64,000 nt of DNA, taken from contig JAVKDO010000026.1 of NCBI GenBank assembly GCA_040222235.1, positions 6,724-70,723 of the forward strand. Direction: 5' to 3'. Positions 17,328-27,079 of this stretch are shown piece after piece; position 1 is the stretch's first letter, and each line of letters begins with the position of its first letter. Below the pieces are notes generated by a model. The model did no database searches. It was not told the origin of the DNA and was given only the letters and a program-made list of their open reading frames with translations. The stretch is from UBA6059 sp040222235. Its GTDB lineage: Bacteria > Bacteroidota > Bacteroidia > Cytophagales > Cyclobacteriaceae. The position numbers and the translations under genes are program-made.

Positions 17328-18683
17328 CTAGGCATGTTTCCAGCTCTTTTCGATTTCCTCCAAGGTCTTGCCCTTCGTTTCAGGTACCACTTTCAGTACG
17401 AACACGAACAGAATGATTGTATTGACCATAAATATCCAGAACGTGAAGGCTCCTCCGATTGACTCGAGTAAAATAGGGAAGAACTGTGTGACCATATATA
17501 CTGCCACCCACAATACCAGTACTGCCAGTGACATAGCTACGCCTCGAGTCTTTGTTGGGAATATTTCGGAGATCATTACCCACGGAATCGGTCCTAGTGA
17601 TGCCGCGAAGCTGGCTATATAGGTCAGGATAAAAATCAGTACCCATTGCCCTGAGGTATATTCAAAATAGAAGATCGCGCCGAGAAATAATAGACTTATG
17701 CACATACCAGCGACTCCAAATAACAGCAAAATCCTACGGCCTGCCTTGTCAATCAGCCATATCGCTACAAAAGTGAAGACGACATTGCATGCGCCAATGA
17801 TTACTGTCTGCAATAATGCCGACTCAGTGCCAAAGCCTACACTTTTGAAAATCTCGGGGGCATAATACATAATTGCATTAATGCCTGTTATCTGGGAGAA
17901 GATGGCGAGGAAAACACCGACGATCACCGCCATTCTCAAGCCTGGTTCGAAAAGTTCTTTTAACGTACCTTTCTCCTCATGCAGGGTCTCATTGATCTCT
18001 TGTTGTATCTCTGCGCCTTTCGCATCACCGTTTACCTTTTTTAGGATTCTTAGTGATTCCTCTTCATTATGGTTTTTGGATAGCCATCTTGGGCTTTCGG
18101 GTACGAAAAAGAGGGTAATCATAAAAAGTAGAGCTGGAATCGCCTCAGAACCAAGCATGTAGCGCCAGCCTGTATTGACATTCCAGTCTGCATCCCCCAT
18201 GCCTACAATCTGCAGATTGACAAAATAGATGAGCTGTATTCCTAGCACTATCGCTAGCTGATAGGTAGTAACTAGGGTACCTCTAATCTTAGCTGGAGCG
18301 ATCTCGGAAATATAAAGCGGTGAAAGCATAGAAGCTGCACCTACACCCAATCCACCAATGAATCTGGCGATCACAAATTGGGTAAGACTGTTGGGAATAG
18401 CTGACCCAATCGCTGAAATAGCAAAAAGCAACGCCGTAATGATGAGTATCTTTTTCCTACCGAATGCATCACTTAGCTTACCTGCAAACATGGCCCCAAA
18501 CACACAACCAATGATGGCACTTGATGCCGCCCAGCCAGTCATTGCAGCAGAAAGCTCGAATTTCTCTCTTAAGAAGCCAATAGCTCCAGCGATGACCGCC
18601 GTATCATATCCAAACAGCAGACCACCAATGGCTGCTACAATTGAAATGAGATAGACGTAACCATAGTTAATTTCATCTTTCAT
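17328..18683 (-). CDS. MFS sugar porter (sugar/H+ symporter, XylE/GalP type)
   Basis: 451 residues, 12 membrane segments. Sugar-porter signatures are visible: GGLLFGYDTAVIAGA in TM1, GxLSDAFGRKK between TM2 and TM3, RFIGGLGVGAASMLSPLYISEIAPAK, PESPRWL at the central loop and PETKGKTLEEIE at the end. It would import a monosaccharide (probably mannose released by the GH92; inference) across the inner membrane with protons. It lies in the same minus-strand run as the isomerase and kinase, 27 bases after the isomerase gene. Confidence 0.9.
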   Translation of the reverse strand: MKDEINYGYVYLISIVAAIGGLLFGYDTAVIAGAIGFLREKFELSAAMTGWAASSAIIGCVFGAMFAGKLSDAFGRKKILIITALLFAISAIGSAIPNSLTQFVIARFIGGLGVGAASMLSPLYISEIAPAKIRGTLVTTYQLAIVLGIQLIYFVNLQIVGMGDADWNVNTGWRYMLGSEAIPALLFMITLFFVPESPRWLSKNHNEEESLRILKKVNGDAKGAEIQQEINETLHEEKGTLKELFEPGLRMAVIVGVFLAIFSQITGINAIMYYAPEIFKSVGFGTESALLQTVIIGACNVVFTFVAIWLIDKAGRRILLLFGVAGMCISLLFLGAIFYFEYTSGQWVLIFILTYIASFAASLGPIPWVMISEIFPTKTRGVAMSLAVLVLWVAVYMVTQFFPILLESIGGAFTFWIFMVNTIILFVFVLKVVPETKGKTLEEIEKSWKHA

Positions 18684-18710
18684 ATAAGCTTCTTTAGACC
18701 TTTGAATTTA

Positions 18711-20516
18711 TCAATTAGAATTTGGCATCATCCAGAGATCTTCTCCGATGGCTTTTAGTTGCTCGGACCTTACATAAGCCTTTAGCGTTGCGCACTCCTG
18801 GCCCTCACCTTCACCATATGGTCTGATCGTATACTCGCCTACTACCGCAGGAACCACAAATGTCTCTGCATAGTGGACTACATAAGGTTCAAATGCACCA
18901 GTCGGGCTTTCAATGATGGCTTCCCTGCCCTCAACTAAATTGAGGACGTTGAGCTTACCCTCAGTATCATGACTCACCCTACCTGTAAACCAATGTCGTC
19001 TTGTCTCAATAAACTCCGTGGGATGTAGCCCGGTCTGTTCTTCACGCCAGCCATCTCCCTGAGCAATTTCTCTTACCGCATTCACCAGGTTATCTGCTGT
19101 CCATTTGGTAGTGCGCTCCCATTTGATCACTTCCTTTCCATGTTCAATATTGATAGGTCGCGGCTTACCATCCAGACCCATACGTCCCCAATCCCACAAT
19201 TTGAAAGTGAAAATGTAAGGTGTGGCACTTATCTCGAGCACCATGCTGTTCTTACCAGAACAATGGATCGTACCGGAAGGTATAAGTACATGATCGTGTT
19301 TTTTAACCGACCAGGTTTTGACGAACTTATCAGCGTCGAAATTCTTAGCTTGATTTTGTGCCTCTCTCAGCTCAGTGAGCATCTGATCACCATCTGCATC
19401 TTCCTTTAGTCCCAGGTAGACAATAGCATCGTCCTCCGTATCAAGCATATAATAGCTCTCATCCTGAGTATAGGTCATCCCAAACTGCTCTCGAATGTAG
19501 TCGACAGACGGGTGAACTTGCAGACTGAGGTTACCCCCGTCCATGGTGTCCAAAAAGTCGAATCTGATGGGAAACTCTGGCCCAAGCGTTTCATAAATAT
19601 CCTTGCCAAGGATATTTTCCGGCTGTGAAAAAATGAGGTCGATTGATGGGATTTCCACCCTGACCTCTCCGAAGTTAAGAAAAAGGCTGTTCTCTTCGGG
19701 TACACAATCAAAGCACCAAGCATAATTCGTGGCGTCTCTATCAAGGTCACATACTTCTTTCATCCACTGACCACCCCAGGGGCCTGGATCAAAAAATGGC
19801 ACTAACCGAAGTGGTCTTGATGATACCTGCTTGAGACCCTCACGGAGTGCAGGTCCAGTGACCATCTTTGGATTAAGAGAATCATTAGTATCGAGTAAGA
19901 AATCTATCTTATCCAGAAGCTCTATTTTGATTTTATCACAAATCCTCCAGTCAATAAAATAGCCCTGTTTGTACTTTAAGTTGAACGGCTGATCTCTATT
20001 GGATACTCCAAGGTTATCCACTTGGTTGGCCTTCATCCGGTTTTGGATTTCCCACCGTGCCATATCAGCATAGATCAAGGTATCCCAGTGTTCATTGACG
20101 AGTGAGGCTCCTGTACCCACGATGATTAGGTTTCGGTCTTTGTTCTCCGCTATTTGCGCCTTCGTACTGGCTAATTTTGCTGGGTCAAAGTAGTCACTTA
20201 TTGAGAGCGAGGTGAGTTTACCGAAAATAGCATCATCCGTGAGTTCAGGCTGGATCATTTCCCCAATCACAGACTGATCTTTGTAGAGCTGAGATACATC
20301 TATCGGCTCAAAACCAGCTAAATGTCCAAGTACATCAAGAAGATACTCATTCAATATTCCCTGATAGCACTCTACTACTATAGTACTGGGCTGTGTGCCA
20401 ACGCTCTCTCTAATTCGCGGTAGAATATGATTCCAGCCCACATCACACTGTTCATCAAACCCGTCAATGTGATGCGTTGGATATTTATTGTAATTGGATT
20501 TTCTATGTTGGCTCAC
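18711..20516 (-). CDS. manA: Class I mannose-6-phosphate isomerase with N-terminal kinase-like domain
   Basis: 601 residues, about 200 more than E. coli ManA. The C-terminal part (about 235-601) is the cupin isomerase: zinc ligands Q333 and H335 (LQVHPS), E353 and H418 (IPSGTIHCSG) are present. It interconverts mannose-6-P and fructose-6-P. The N-terminal part (1-230) resembles a uridine-kinase/phosphoribulokinase-type nucleoside kinase fold (STIVVECYQGI, NLIIVGTGASLVNEHWD) but has no Walker A GxxxxGK(S/T), so it is probably not an active kinase. The start overlaps the ROK stop by 4 bases (ATGA), indicating translational coupling. Together they convert mannose to fructose-6-P. Confidence 0.85.
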   Translation of the reverse strand: MSQHRKSNYNKYPTHHIDGFDEQCDVGWNHILPRIRESVGTQPSTIVVECYQGILNEYLLDVLGHLAGFEPIDVSQLYKDQSVIGEMIQPELTDDAIFGKLTSLSISDYFDPAKLASTKAQIAENKDRNLIIVGTGASLVNEHWDTLIYADMARWEIQNRMKANQVDNLGVSNRDQPFNLKYKQGYFIDWRICDKIKIELLDKIDFLLDTNDSLNPKMVTGPALREGLKQVSSRPLRLVPFFDPGPWGGQWMKEVCDLDRDATNYAWCFDCVPEENSLFLNFGEVRVEIPSIDLIFSQPENILGKDIYETLGPEFPIRFDFLDTMDGGNLSLQVHPSVDYIREQFGMTYTQDESYYMLDTEDDAIVYLGLKEDADGDQMLTELREAQNQAKNFDADKFVKTWSVKKHDHVLIPSGTIHCSGKNSMVLEISATPYIFTFKLWDWGRMGLDGKPRPINIEHGKEVIKWERTTKWTADNLVNAVREIAQGDGWREEQTGLHPTEFIETRRHWFTGRVSHDTEGKLNVLNLVEGREAIIESPTGAFEPYVVHYAETFVVPAVVGEYTIRPYGEGEGQECATLKAYVRSEQLKAIGEDLWMMPNSN

Positions 20517-21460
20517 GCTTGTCTGTTTTGAACTAAGTAATCCATTCCTAATAAGGCCGCTGTTTCACCATTCTCTGCCAGTACAACTTCTACATTTCCT
20601 CTACTCGGTAGCCATGTATGTTGGTTGAGCATGGCTTGAAAGGTTGGCAACATCTCTTCACTGCTCCTCATCAAACCCCCACTTAGTATCACTTTTTCTG
20701 GGTCAAATGAATGCACCATATTCACCATGGCCAGCCCCCAAGCTTTCACGCTTTCATCTCGGATAAGAGTGGCTAGCCGATCACCTTGAGAAGCTAAAGC
20801 AAAGACGCTCCGGTAGCTCAAGTCGCTTTCTTTAAAAAGGTCACTATTCGTATGATCTTTATGTCGTTTCAACATTTGCGGTAGCGCCCAGGTAGAAGCC
20901 ACTGCCTCGACACAGCCTATGTTACCACAATTGCAGACATCACCATGGAGATCCAAAGTAACATGACCACCAAGGTTGCCAGCAAGGGAATGGCTTCCAC
21001 GAAGTACATGTCCATCAATAAGTACCGCTGTGCCAATTCCTGTTCCGAAGGTCATCTGCACGAGATTATCAACACCTTGTCCCTTACCATACTGCCATTC
21101 ACCTACCAGCGCAGCACGGGCATCATTCTCCAATATGGCCGGAATACTCCATTGTTGCTGCGCCCAAGCTTGTAGGTCAAGTGCCTGCGCATCAGTGTAC
21201 TTGACATAGTCAGAGAGTATTTTGCCCTTATGATGATCGATGATACAAGGAAATGCAAACCCAATACCTGTCAATTGAGACTGCACTACATCTGCCTCTG
21301 ACATCATATGGCTCACGCGCACTGAGATCACTTTCAGCAGAGGCTGTAATAGGCTACTATCGCTTACTTCAATCTTATCTTGTGCCAGTAGCTGTCCATG
21401 ACTAGCCAATGCCAACTTGATGGAGGTCCCTCCTATATCCAGTACTATTGAAATCGCCAT
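20513..21460 (-). CDS. ROK family sugar kinase, probable manno/glucokinase
   Basis: 315 residues. ATP-binding DIGGTSIK near the start (D8-K15), catalytic D113 in LENDARAA, FGTGIGTA, and the ROK zinc motif H166 with C176, C178, C183 (CNCGNIGCVE). The family phosphorylates glucose, mannose, fructose or N-acetylhexosamines at C6 or equivalent. Next to a mannose-6-P isomerase and GH92, mannose is the most likely substrate (inference). Overlaps the isomerase gene by 4 bases; starts 16 bases after the SusD stop. Confidence 0.88.
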   Translation of the reverse strand: MAISIVLDIGGTSIKLALASHGQLLAQDKIEVSDSSLLQPLLKVISVRVSHMMSEADVVQSQLTGIGFAFPCIIDHHKGKILSDYVKYTDAQALDLQAWAQQQWSIPAILENDARAALVGEWQYGKGQGVDNLVQMTFGTGIGTAVLIDGHVLRGSHSLAGNLGGHVTLDLHGDVCNCGNIGCVEAVASTWALPQMLKRHKDHTNSDLFKESDLSYRSVFALASQGDRLATLIRDESVKAWGLAMVNMVHSFDPEKVILSGGLMRSSEEMLPTFQAMLNQHTWLPSRGNVEVVLAENGETAALLGMDYLVQNRQA

Positions 21461-21476
21461 CTAAACCTAGCTGGGA

Positions 21477-22958
21477 TTAATAACCCGGATTTTGTGGTAA
21501 CAAGTTTTGATTGAGGTCAATCTCTATTTGTGGTAGCGGAAATAGGATGTCAGTGGGTCGAGGACTGATACCTTCTTTGGCTAATGGCACGAGCTCCTGC
21601 AGCTTGCCCATCCGCACAAGATCAAACCAGCGGTGGCCTTCTCCGACGAACTCTCTTCGTCGCTCCAACAAAACTGCGTCTCTGAACTGTTCTTGACTGA
21701 GATTGGCAAGATCCGGTAGCACTGGCTGCTCGGCTGTACCGTCAAAGCGCGCTCTTTGTCGAATAGCGTTGATGGCATCATATGCTTCTGATGTTGGCCC
21801 ACCACTGAGTTCGTTCAGCGCCTCCGCATAGATCAACAATATGTCAGCATATCGTAAATAAGGAAAATCGGCTTCTGTATTTCCAGGTATAGGCTCCCGC
21901 TCCTCATCCCAGTATTTACGAATGTGTGGATCATCCAGAGCGTCTCCGCTGACTGTCGTGATGAAAGTCACGGCTCTGCGCCGATCACCAGGATCGAAAG
22001 AGTCGTATAGATTCTGCGTAGCGACCTGCCAACCTTGTACATTGGCCCCAGGCACGACGAACCTCAACTCCCTAGGCAATAGCCGTACATTGAACTGGCC
22101 CACTTCCCAAAAAGAAATGGCTCCTTGAGCATCGCCGAAACCAACTCCGAATAAAGTCTCCTGACCGTTTTCATTAGCGATCTTAAACATATCGGCAAAG
22201 TCGGGCCACAAGTGATAGGTTCCCGAATTGATCACCAATGCTGCATTGTCTACAGCCAACTGCCAGTCGCCGCGAGTAAGGTATACCTTGGACAGTAAGC
22301 CTCTGGCAGCACCACTAGTTGCCCTTCCAAGTCCATCACCAACAGAATAGCTCGTAGGCAGATTATCTGCTGCAATTTGTAGGTCAGCAATGATCTGCTC
22401 ATAAATCTCATCAACCGTATTCTTTGTAGGTCGCAACTCTGCGTCATCCTCCAATAATAGAGGCACCTCACCAAACATGCGTAGGAGATCGAAATAGACC
22501 ATTGACCTTAAAAATCGTGCTTCGCCAAGCAGGCTATTCTTTATGGGATCGCTCAAATCCATCGTTGCAATGCCCTCAATTGCGAAATTAGCATTGTAGA
22601 TCACACGGTACGCCTGGCTCCATACGTCAAAGAAATTGCCATTAGCTGCATCGAAGCGAAACTGTTCAAGTTCATCATTGGACGGAGCACCGGCCAGTCG
22701 GTTGTTCATCTCATCAGATGCCAGACCTTGGATCACCCAATAAGTGCTGTGATAAAGACCACCAAATGTCGGCCCAACACTCGTCGAATTCATATGCCCA
22801 TAGATAGAATTGATCGCACCGATGGCGTCATTCTCGGTTTGGAAGAAATTGTTCTGAAATATTTGATTTCTCGGGTTTTCCTCCAGAATATCGTCGCAAG
22901 CTCCACTTACCAGAAAAACTGTCAGCAGAATAAGATAATATGATTTTGTTCCTTTCAT
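21477..22958 (-). CDS. susD: SusD/RagB family glycan-binding lipoprotein
   Basis: 493 residues; lipoprotein signal MKGTKSYYLILLTVFLVSGAC. TPR-based SusD fold with typical segments: ENDAIGAINSIYG, EARFLRSMVYFDLLRMFGEVPLL, ATSGAARGLLSKVYL, LRYADILLIYAEALNELSG, LERRREFVGEGHRWFDLVRMG and a C-terminal LPQNPGY. It sits on the outer membrane over the SusC pore and delivers oligosaccharide. It lies 14 bases after susC, the normal order. Confidence 0.95.
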   Translation of the reverse strand: MKGTKSYYLILLTVFLVSGACDDILEENPRNQIFQNNFFQTENDAIGAINSIYGHMNSTSVGPTFGGLYHSTYWVIQGLASDEMNNRLAGAPSNDELEQFRFDAANGNFFDVWSQAYRVIYNANFAIEGIATMDLSDPIKNSLLGEARFLRSMVYFDLLRMFGEVPLLLEDDAELRPTKNTVDEIYEQIIADLQIAADNLPTSYSVGDGLGRATSGAARGLLSKVYLTRGDWQLAVDNAALVINSGTYHLWPDFADMFKIANENGQETLFGVGFGDAQGAISFWEVGQFNVRLLPRELRFVVPGANVQGWQVATQNLYDSFDPGDRRRAVTFITTVSGDALDDPHIRKYWDEEREPIPGNTEADFPYLRYADILLIYAEALNELSGGPTSEAYDAINAIRQRARFDGTAEQPVLPDLANLSQEQFRDAVLLERRREFVGEGHRWFDLVRMGKLQELVPLAKEGISPRPTDILFPLPQIEIDLNQNLLPQNPGY

Positions 22959-22972
22959 CCTTCAGTTCAATT

Positions 22973-25900
22973 TCAAATTCCAATCTGAATACCGGCAATA
23001 AAGGTTCTCGCAATTGGATAACCCCCATAGTCGATACCTTGCAATAAGGCATTTTGGCCAAATGCATTGACCTCAGGATCATAGCCTGTGTAGTCGGTAA
23101 TCGTTAGGAGGTTGTTCACACTAATGTAAGCTCTAAAATTGTTGAGCTTAAGTCGATCCAGCACTTTTCGCGGTAGTGTATATCCTAGGTTGATATTCTT
23201 AATCCTAATAAACGAACCGTCCTCTACGTGTGCTGACGAATAAGCGCCTACATCTGTCGGTGCAAGTTTTCTAAACCTGTTGGATGGATTATCCTCTGTC
23301 CAGCGATTAAGATAAGTATCACGATAAACGTTAGTTTCACTAGTTAATGTCTCTAATTCGGTTCGATAGGCGTTGACAATGTCATTGCCATGGACAGCTT
23401 GAACAAATATTGAAAGGTCAACCCCTTTATATCTGAAGCTGTTAATAAAATTCCATGAAAACTTAGGTTGTGCTCTACCTATGACCGCTCTGTCAGCATC
23501 ATTTATCAGTCCATCTGGTTGGCCTGTGAGGTTACCATTTTCATCCCTACCGTTAATATCTCGGTATTTGCGTTCACCAGCCACCGGGCTTTGACTGAGA
23601 AGCCTGGGGCTGTTTTCCGCCTCCTCATTAGTTTGGAAAATACCGTCGGCTATCAATCCATAGAATGTGCCGATTGCTTCTCCTGGCGTAAGAATACTCC
23701 AACCTGTAGGCACATTGAGGACACCTGGGATAAATACGTCATTTTCATCTGCCAGTTCAGTGATCTCATTGCGATTAGATGATATGTTGAAATCTGAATT
23801 CCAACTAAAGTTGTCGTTATCCACCAGGATACCATTGATTGCCAATTCGATTCCTGTATTACGCAATCCCCCAATATTATTAAAGAAGTTATTGAAACCA
23901 GAAGTACGTGGAACAGGAGCCAGCAAAAGCAGGTCTGTTGTATTCTGTATATAGTAGTCAGTGGTTACCATAATCCTACCCTTCAGAAAGGCCATATCCA
24001 GGCCTAAGTTAAACTGACCGGTACGCTCCCATCTTAGTTCAGGGTTAGCCAGCCGAAGTGGTTCAACACCATTGTAGGGTACACCGCTGAAGGTGCCTTG
24101 ACCTACTGGACCCACTGTCGCCAAAGAATTAAAAGAGCCAATCTCAGAGTTACCAATAACACCATAGCTTGTCCTGAGTTTCAATGACTCAAAAACTCCA
24201 AGGTTTTGAATAAAGTCTTCATCAGCAATATTGTAAGCCAAGGCCACTGAAGGGAAAAAACCATATTTACTGTCTTCCCCAAACCTTGAGGAGCCATCCA
24301 CCCGCGCGTTGGCCGTGAATAGATATTTACTTTTATAATTGTAGTTGACTCTGGCCAGGTAACTGATCATGCCCCATTCTGACTCTCCGTTTGCTGGCGC
24401 TTGGGGATTGATCCCTGCGCCAAGGTTGTGATAACCGAGCCTATTGTCAGCAAAATCAAGGGTGAATGCGAATAATCTCTCAGATGTAAAACCTTGTCGA
24501 GTGTAACCTGCCAATGCATCCAGTTTATGGTCTTCGTTGAACTCCTTCTTATAGTTGAAGGTATACTCTGTCAGCCACGACTGACCATCTACGGTAGAGA
24601 TCACCGCTTCTCCATTGTTTGGCTCGGTGCGCTTCAGGTAGTTGGGGACAAACCTATTCTCCTTAACTGAAAAGACATCCGCCCCAAAATTAGCCTTGAA
24701 AGTCAATCCGTCGGTTATCTCCAACTCCCCGAATACACTCGCAATGATCCTTGTGTTCTTAGAAATATTGTCGGTATCCTGTGCATCTGCCACTGGATTA
24801 GGTAAGTCTCTGCCCCTATCATCCTCATAGGTCCAACCTCCGGGCTCGTCAGCATCTAGCACGGGTAGCGTAGGCGTAAATAGTACTGCAGAGCTTACGC
24901 TACCAGGCAAAAGCACCCCTCCGCTTGGACTTTGCGCTCCAGTCAGTACTCCTCTAGAGTTGATCTGACTAAGATTAACTCTCGTACCAAGCTTGAACCG
25001 CTCACCTACATTCTTATCAAGATTGGTTCTGAAAGTAGCCCTCTCGAAATCAGAATTGAGGATAATACCATCCTGTTTGAAATAGCCTCCTGAAACTGAA
25101 TAAGAGGTAGACTTATCGCCACCAGTGATGGTCAATTGATGGCTCATCATAGGTGCTTCTCTGAATATAGCATTTTGCCAATCCGTACCATCGCCAATGT
25201 TTTCAGGTATGAGATATCTGACATCAGCTGGTAAATCCGCTTCATCGTTGTAGGCATTCATATAAGCGGCAAACTCCTCACCATTGAGCAAGTCTAGCGT
25301 ATTCGTAATCTCTTGTACACCGTAGTAAGAGTCTAATGTCACAGATGTACGACCTTCCTGTCCTCTTTTCGTTGTAATAAGGATCACACCATTGGCTCCC
25401 CTTGCTCCATATAAAGCAGTAGCAGACGCATCTTTTAGTATTTCAATCGACTCAATATCACTGGGGTTAATAGCTGCTAGAGGGTTGAGTGAAGCTCCTG
25501 CGGCACCACCTGAGTTGAGGTCACCCGAACCGCTAGCGATAAGCATTCCGTCTACTACGTAGAGTGGTTCATTGCCAGCATTAATAGAACTACTACCGCG
25601 AATACGGATAGAAGTCTCGCCTCCTGGTCGGCCCGATACTTGTGTCACTTGGACGCCAGCTGCCCTTCCCTGCAAAGCTTGATCAAGCGAGGTGACAGCC
25701 ACTTTTTCCATGTCTTTGCCTTTCACTGATGATATGGATCCAGTCAAGTCCCGCTTTTTCACAGTACCGTAGGCGACTATCATTACTTCATCCAGTGCTT
25801 CCACGTTGGTTTCCATTATTATATCAATGGACGTCCTGTTCGCAACAGATACTTCCTGCGTCACAAAGCCTATCGAAGAGAAAACCAAAGTCACATTTCC

Positions 25901-26098
25901 ATCTACCGAGATAACATAGTTTCCGTCTATATCTGTTACTGTACCCGTAGTGGTGCCTTTGACTAATATGTTCACACCAGGAATGCCTTCTCCATCGTCT
26001 GAGGAGACCGTACCCGAAATACTCAATTGCTGTGCTGTGATTGTATACCCTTGGGCCAACAATCCCACCATCAGAAAATAGAAAAAAAGTCGTTTCAT
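22973..26098 (-). CDS. susC: SusC/RagA TonB-dependent outer-membrane oligosaccharide transporter
   Basis: 1041 residues; signal peptide to TITAQ, then a CarboxypepD_reg-like domain (about 27-110: GEGIPGVNILVKGTTTGTVTDIDG), the plug with the SusC-type IRIRGSSSINAGNEPLYVVDG and GARGANGVILITTKRG motifs, then a 22-strand barrel ending in an aromatic-poor QIGI. No STN (secretin/TonB N-terminal) domain is present, so this transporter is not built to signal directly to a FecR anti-sigma factor. With SusD it imports the mannose-containing glycan fragments. Confidence 0.95.
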   Translation of the reverse strand: MKRLFFYFLMVGLLAQGYTITAQQLSISGTVSSDDGEGIPGVNILVKGTTTGTVTDIDGNYVISVDGNVTLVFSSIGFVTQEVSVANRTSIDIIMETNVEALDEVMIVAYGTVKKRDLTGSISSVKGKDMEKVAVTSLDQALQGRAAGVQVTQVSGRPGGETSIRIRGSSSINAGNEPLYVVDGMLIASGSGDLNSGGAAGASLNPLAAINPSDIESIEILKDASATALYGARGANGVILITTKRGQEGRTSVTLDSYYGVQEITNTLDLLNGEEFAAYMNAYNDEADLPADVRYLIPENIGDGTDWQNAIFREAPMMSHQLTITGGDKSTSYSVSGGYFKQDGIILNSDFERATFRTNLDKNVGERFKLGTRVNLSQINSRGVLTGAQSPSGGVLLPGSVSSAVLFTPTLPVLDADEPGGWTYEDDRGRDLPNPVADAQDTDNISKNTRIIASVFGELEITDGLTFKANFGADVFSVKENRFVPNYLKRTEPNNGEAVISTVDGQSWLTEYTFNYKKEFNEDHKLDALAGYTRQGFTSERLFAFTLDFADNRLGYHNLGAGINPQAPANGESEWGMISYLARVNYNYKSKYLFTANARVDGSSRFGEDSKYGFFPSVALAYNIADEDFIQNLGVFESLKLRTSYGVIGNSEIGSFNSLATVGPVGQGTFSGVPYNGVEPLRLANPELRWERTGQFNLGLDMAFLKGRIMVTTDYYIQNTTDLLLLAPVPRTSGFNNFFNNIGGLRNTGIELAINGILVDNDNFSWNSDFNISSNRNEITELADENDVFIPGVLNVPTGWSILTPGEAIGTFYGLIADGIFQTNEEAENSPRLLSQSPVAGERKYRDINGRDENGNLTGQPDGLINDADRAVIGRAQPKFSWNFINSFRYKGVDLSIFVQAVHGNDIVNAYRTELETLTSETNVYRDTYLNRWTEDNPSNRFRKLAPTDVGAYSSAHVEDGSFIRIKNINLGYTLPRKVLDRLKLNNFRAYISVNNLLTITDYTGYDPEVNAFGQNALLQGIDYGGYPIARTFIAGIQIGI

Positions 26099-26130
26099 AC
26101 TCGTTGTGTCATATCCCTAGTCTCACCATG

Positions 26131-26373
26131 TTAAGCCACTCTTTGCTTTACATCTGAGAAGCTGTTTTGTCCTGGTTCTTTCTCAGCTTGATCAGTGATG
26201 CTTTTCCAGATTTGTTGTGCTATATCCACATCCATAATTTGGTACTCCATAGCATCCCAGAGTCTCTCCAATTGAGGTTGGTTTTCATCTTCGATCAAAA
26301 AATCTATAATAAAATCATAGGCCTCCGTGGTAACTTCCTCACGACGTAGGTTTATGTACTCTTCTAATTCCAT
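26131..26373 (-). CDS. Small FecR-like cytoplasmic anti-sigma domain without membrane part
   Basis: 80 residues from the start at 26373 (MELEEYINLRREEVT); a frame to 26409 adds 12 residues and would run through the palindrome at 26394. The helical sequence with LEEYINLRREEVTTEAYDF, a W at the LWDAMEY position and IAQQIWKSITDQ is like the N-terminal sigma-binding domain of Bacteroidota FecR proteins (moderate confidence). It ends just where a FecR would continue into its membrane segment. It lies between the ECF sigma gene and susC, the place where a FecR gene is normally found. It could be a soluble anti-sigma factor or a truncated remnant. Confidence 0.5.
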   Translation of the reverse strand: MELEEYINLRREEVTTEAYDFIIDFLIEDENQPQLERLWDAMEYQIMDVDIAQQIWKSITDQAEKEPGQNSFSDVKQRVA

Positions 26374-26393
26374 TGAGGTATTTTTACTAAGCA

Positions 26394-26410
26394 ATTGTAT
26401 CAAGTACAAT
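26394..26410. promoter_or_regulatory. Inverted repeat ATTGTA-N5-TACAAT upstream of the FecR-like/susCD genes
   Basis: Perfect 6-bp arms around 5 bases, 21 bases upstream of the FecR-like start. Read on the minus strand it contains TTGTACTTGATACAA, nearly the same as the palindrome at 29919. The GT...AC layout is that of GntR-family operators, and a GntR gene is in the locus, so this may be its site before susCD (inference). The gap 26411-26515 holds no gene. Confidence 0.45.
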
Positions 26411-26515
26411 CACCTCGAGCATTTGGATTACCGTAGCAGGTGAAGTTGTAAAAAGAGGGCTAAAGCAATGGCATTTCACCTCTACTTGAAGGAGGCTACT
26501 ACAACAAAGAAGGCA

Positions 26516-27079
26516 CTATATAGCTACACCCGCCTCTTGGATGAAATAGGTCTTAATGAACTTGGTTGCTTTGACTAATTGACTCTTCACAGTATTCTTG
26601 GATATGCCCATCCTAAGGGCAATTTCGTCATGACTCACTCCTTTGGTACGACTAAGATCAAAAATGCTCTTGCGCTTGGGTGGTAATAGACCTATTGCGG
26701 TAGATAGAATACTCATGTACTCATCGTGCACTACAGTATCCTCAGTAGTGTTAGTTCCTTGCCTATACTTTGGTGCTAATCTTTCTTTTGCCTGTTGTTC
26801 ATAATTGAGTCTCTTCAAGACATTTAAGGCATGATTGTGGGTCACTCGAAATAAAAAAGATGAGAAGCTGTACTGAGTATCGATCTTTTCCCGGTTGGAC
26901 CACACTCTAATGAAGACATCCTGTGTTACTTCTTCCGCCAACTCTTCAGCTTTAGTAAGCTTCAAAGCATAGAAGTAAACACGCTGTTTATAACAATTAT
27001 ACACAAGTTCAAATGCCTTGCGGCTACCGTCGATGAATGCCTCAAGGTTTTCGTTCGATATTTGCGTTGACTTTTTCAT
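26516..27079 (-). CDS. ECF-type RNA polymerase sigma-70 factor
   Basis: 187 residues. Region 2 (AFELVYNCYKQRVYFYALKLT, EELAEEVTQDVFIRVWSNREKI) and region 4 (LLPPKRKSIFDLSRTKGVSHDEIALRMGISKNTVKSQLVKA) are clear; it belongs to the Bacteroidota sigma-70 family that usually works with FecR. Its ATG overlaps the stop of the GntR gene by one base (TAATG), so the two regulators are translationally coupled. It probably drives the FecR-like/susCD genes that follow. Confidence 0.93.
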   Translation of the reverse strand: MKKSTQISNENLEAFIDGSRKAFELVYNCYKQRVYFYALKLTKAEELAEEVTQDVFIRVWSNREKIDTQYSFSSFLFRVTHNHALNVLKRLNYEQQAKERLAPKYRQGTNTTEDTVVHDEYMSILSTAIGLLPPKRKSIFDLSRTKGVSHDEIALRMGISKNTVKSQLVKATKFIKTYFIQEAGVAI

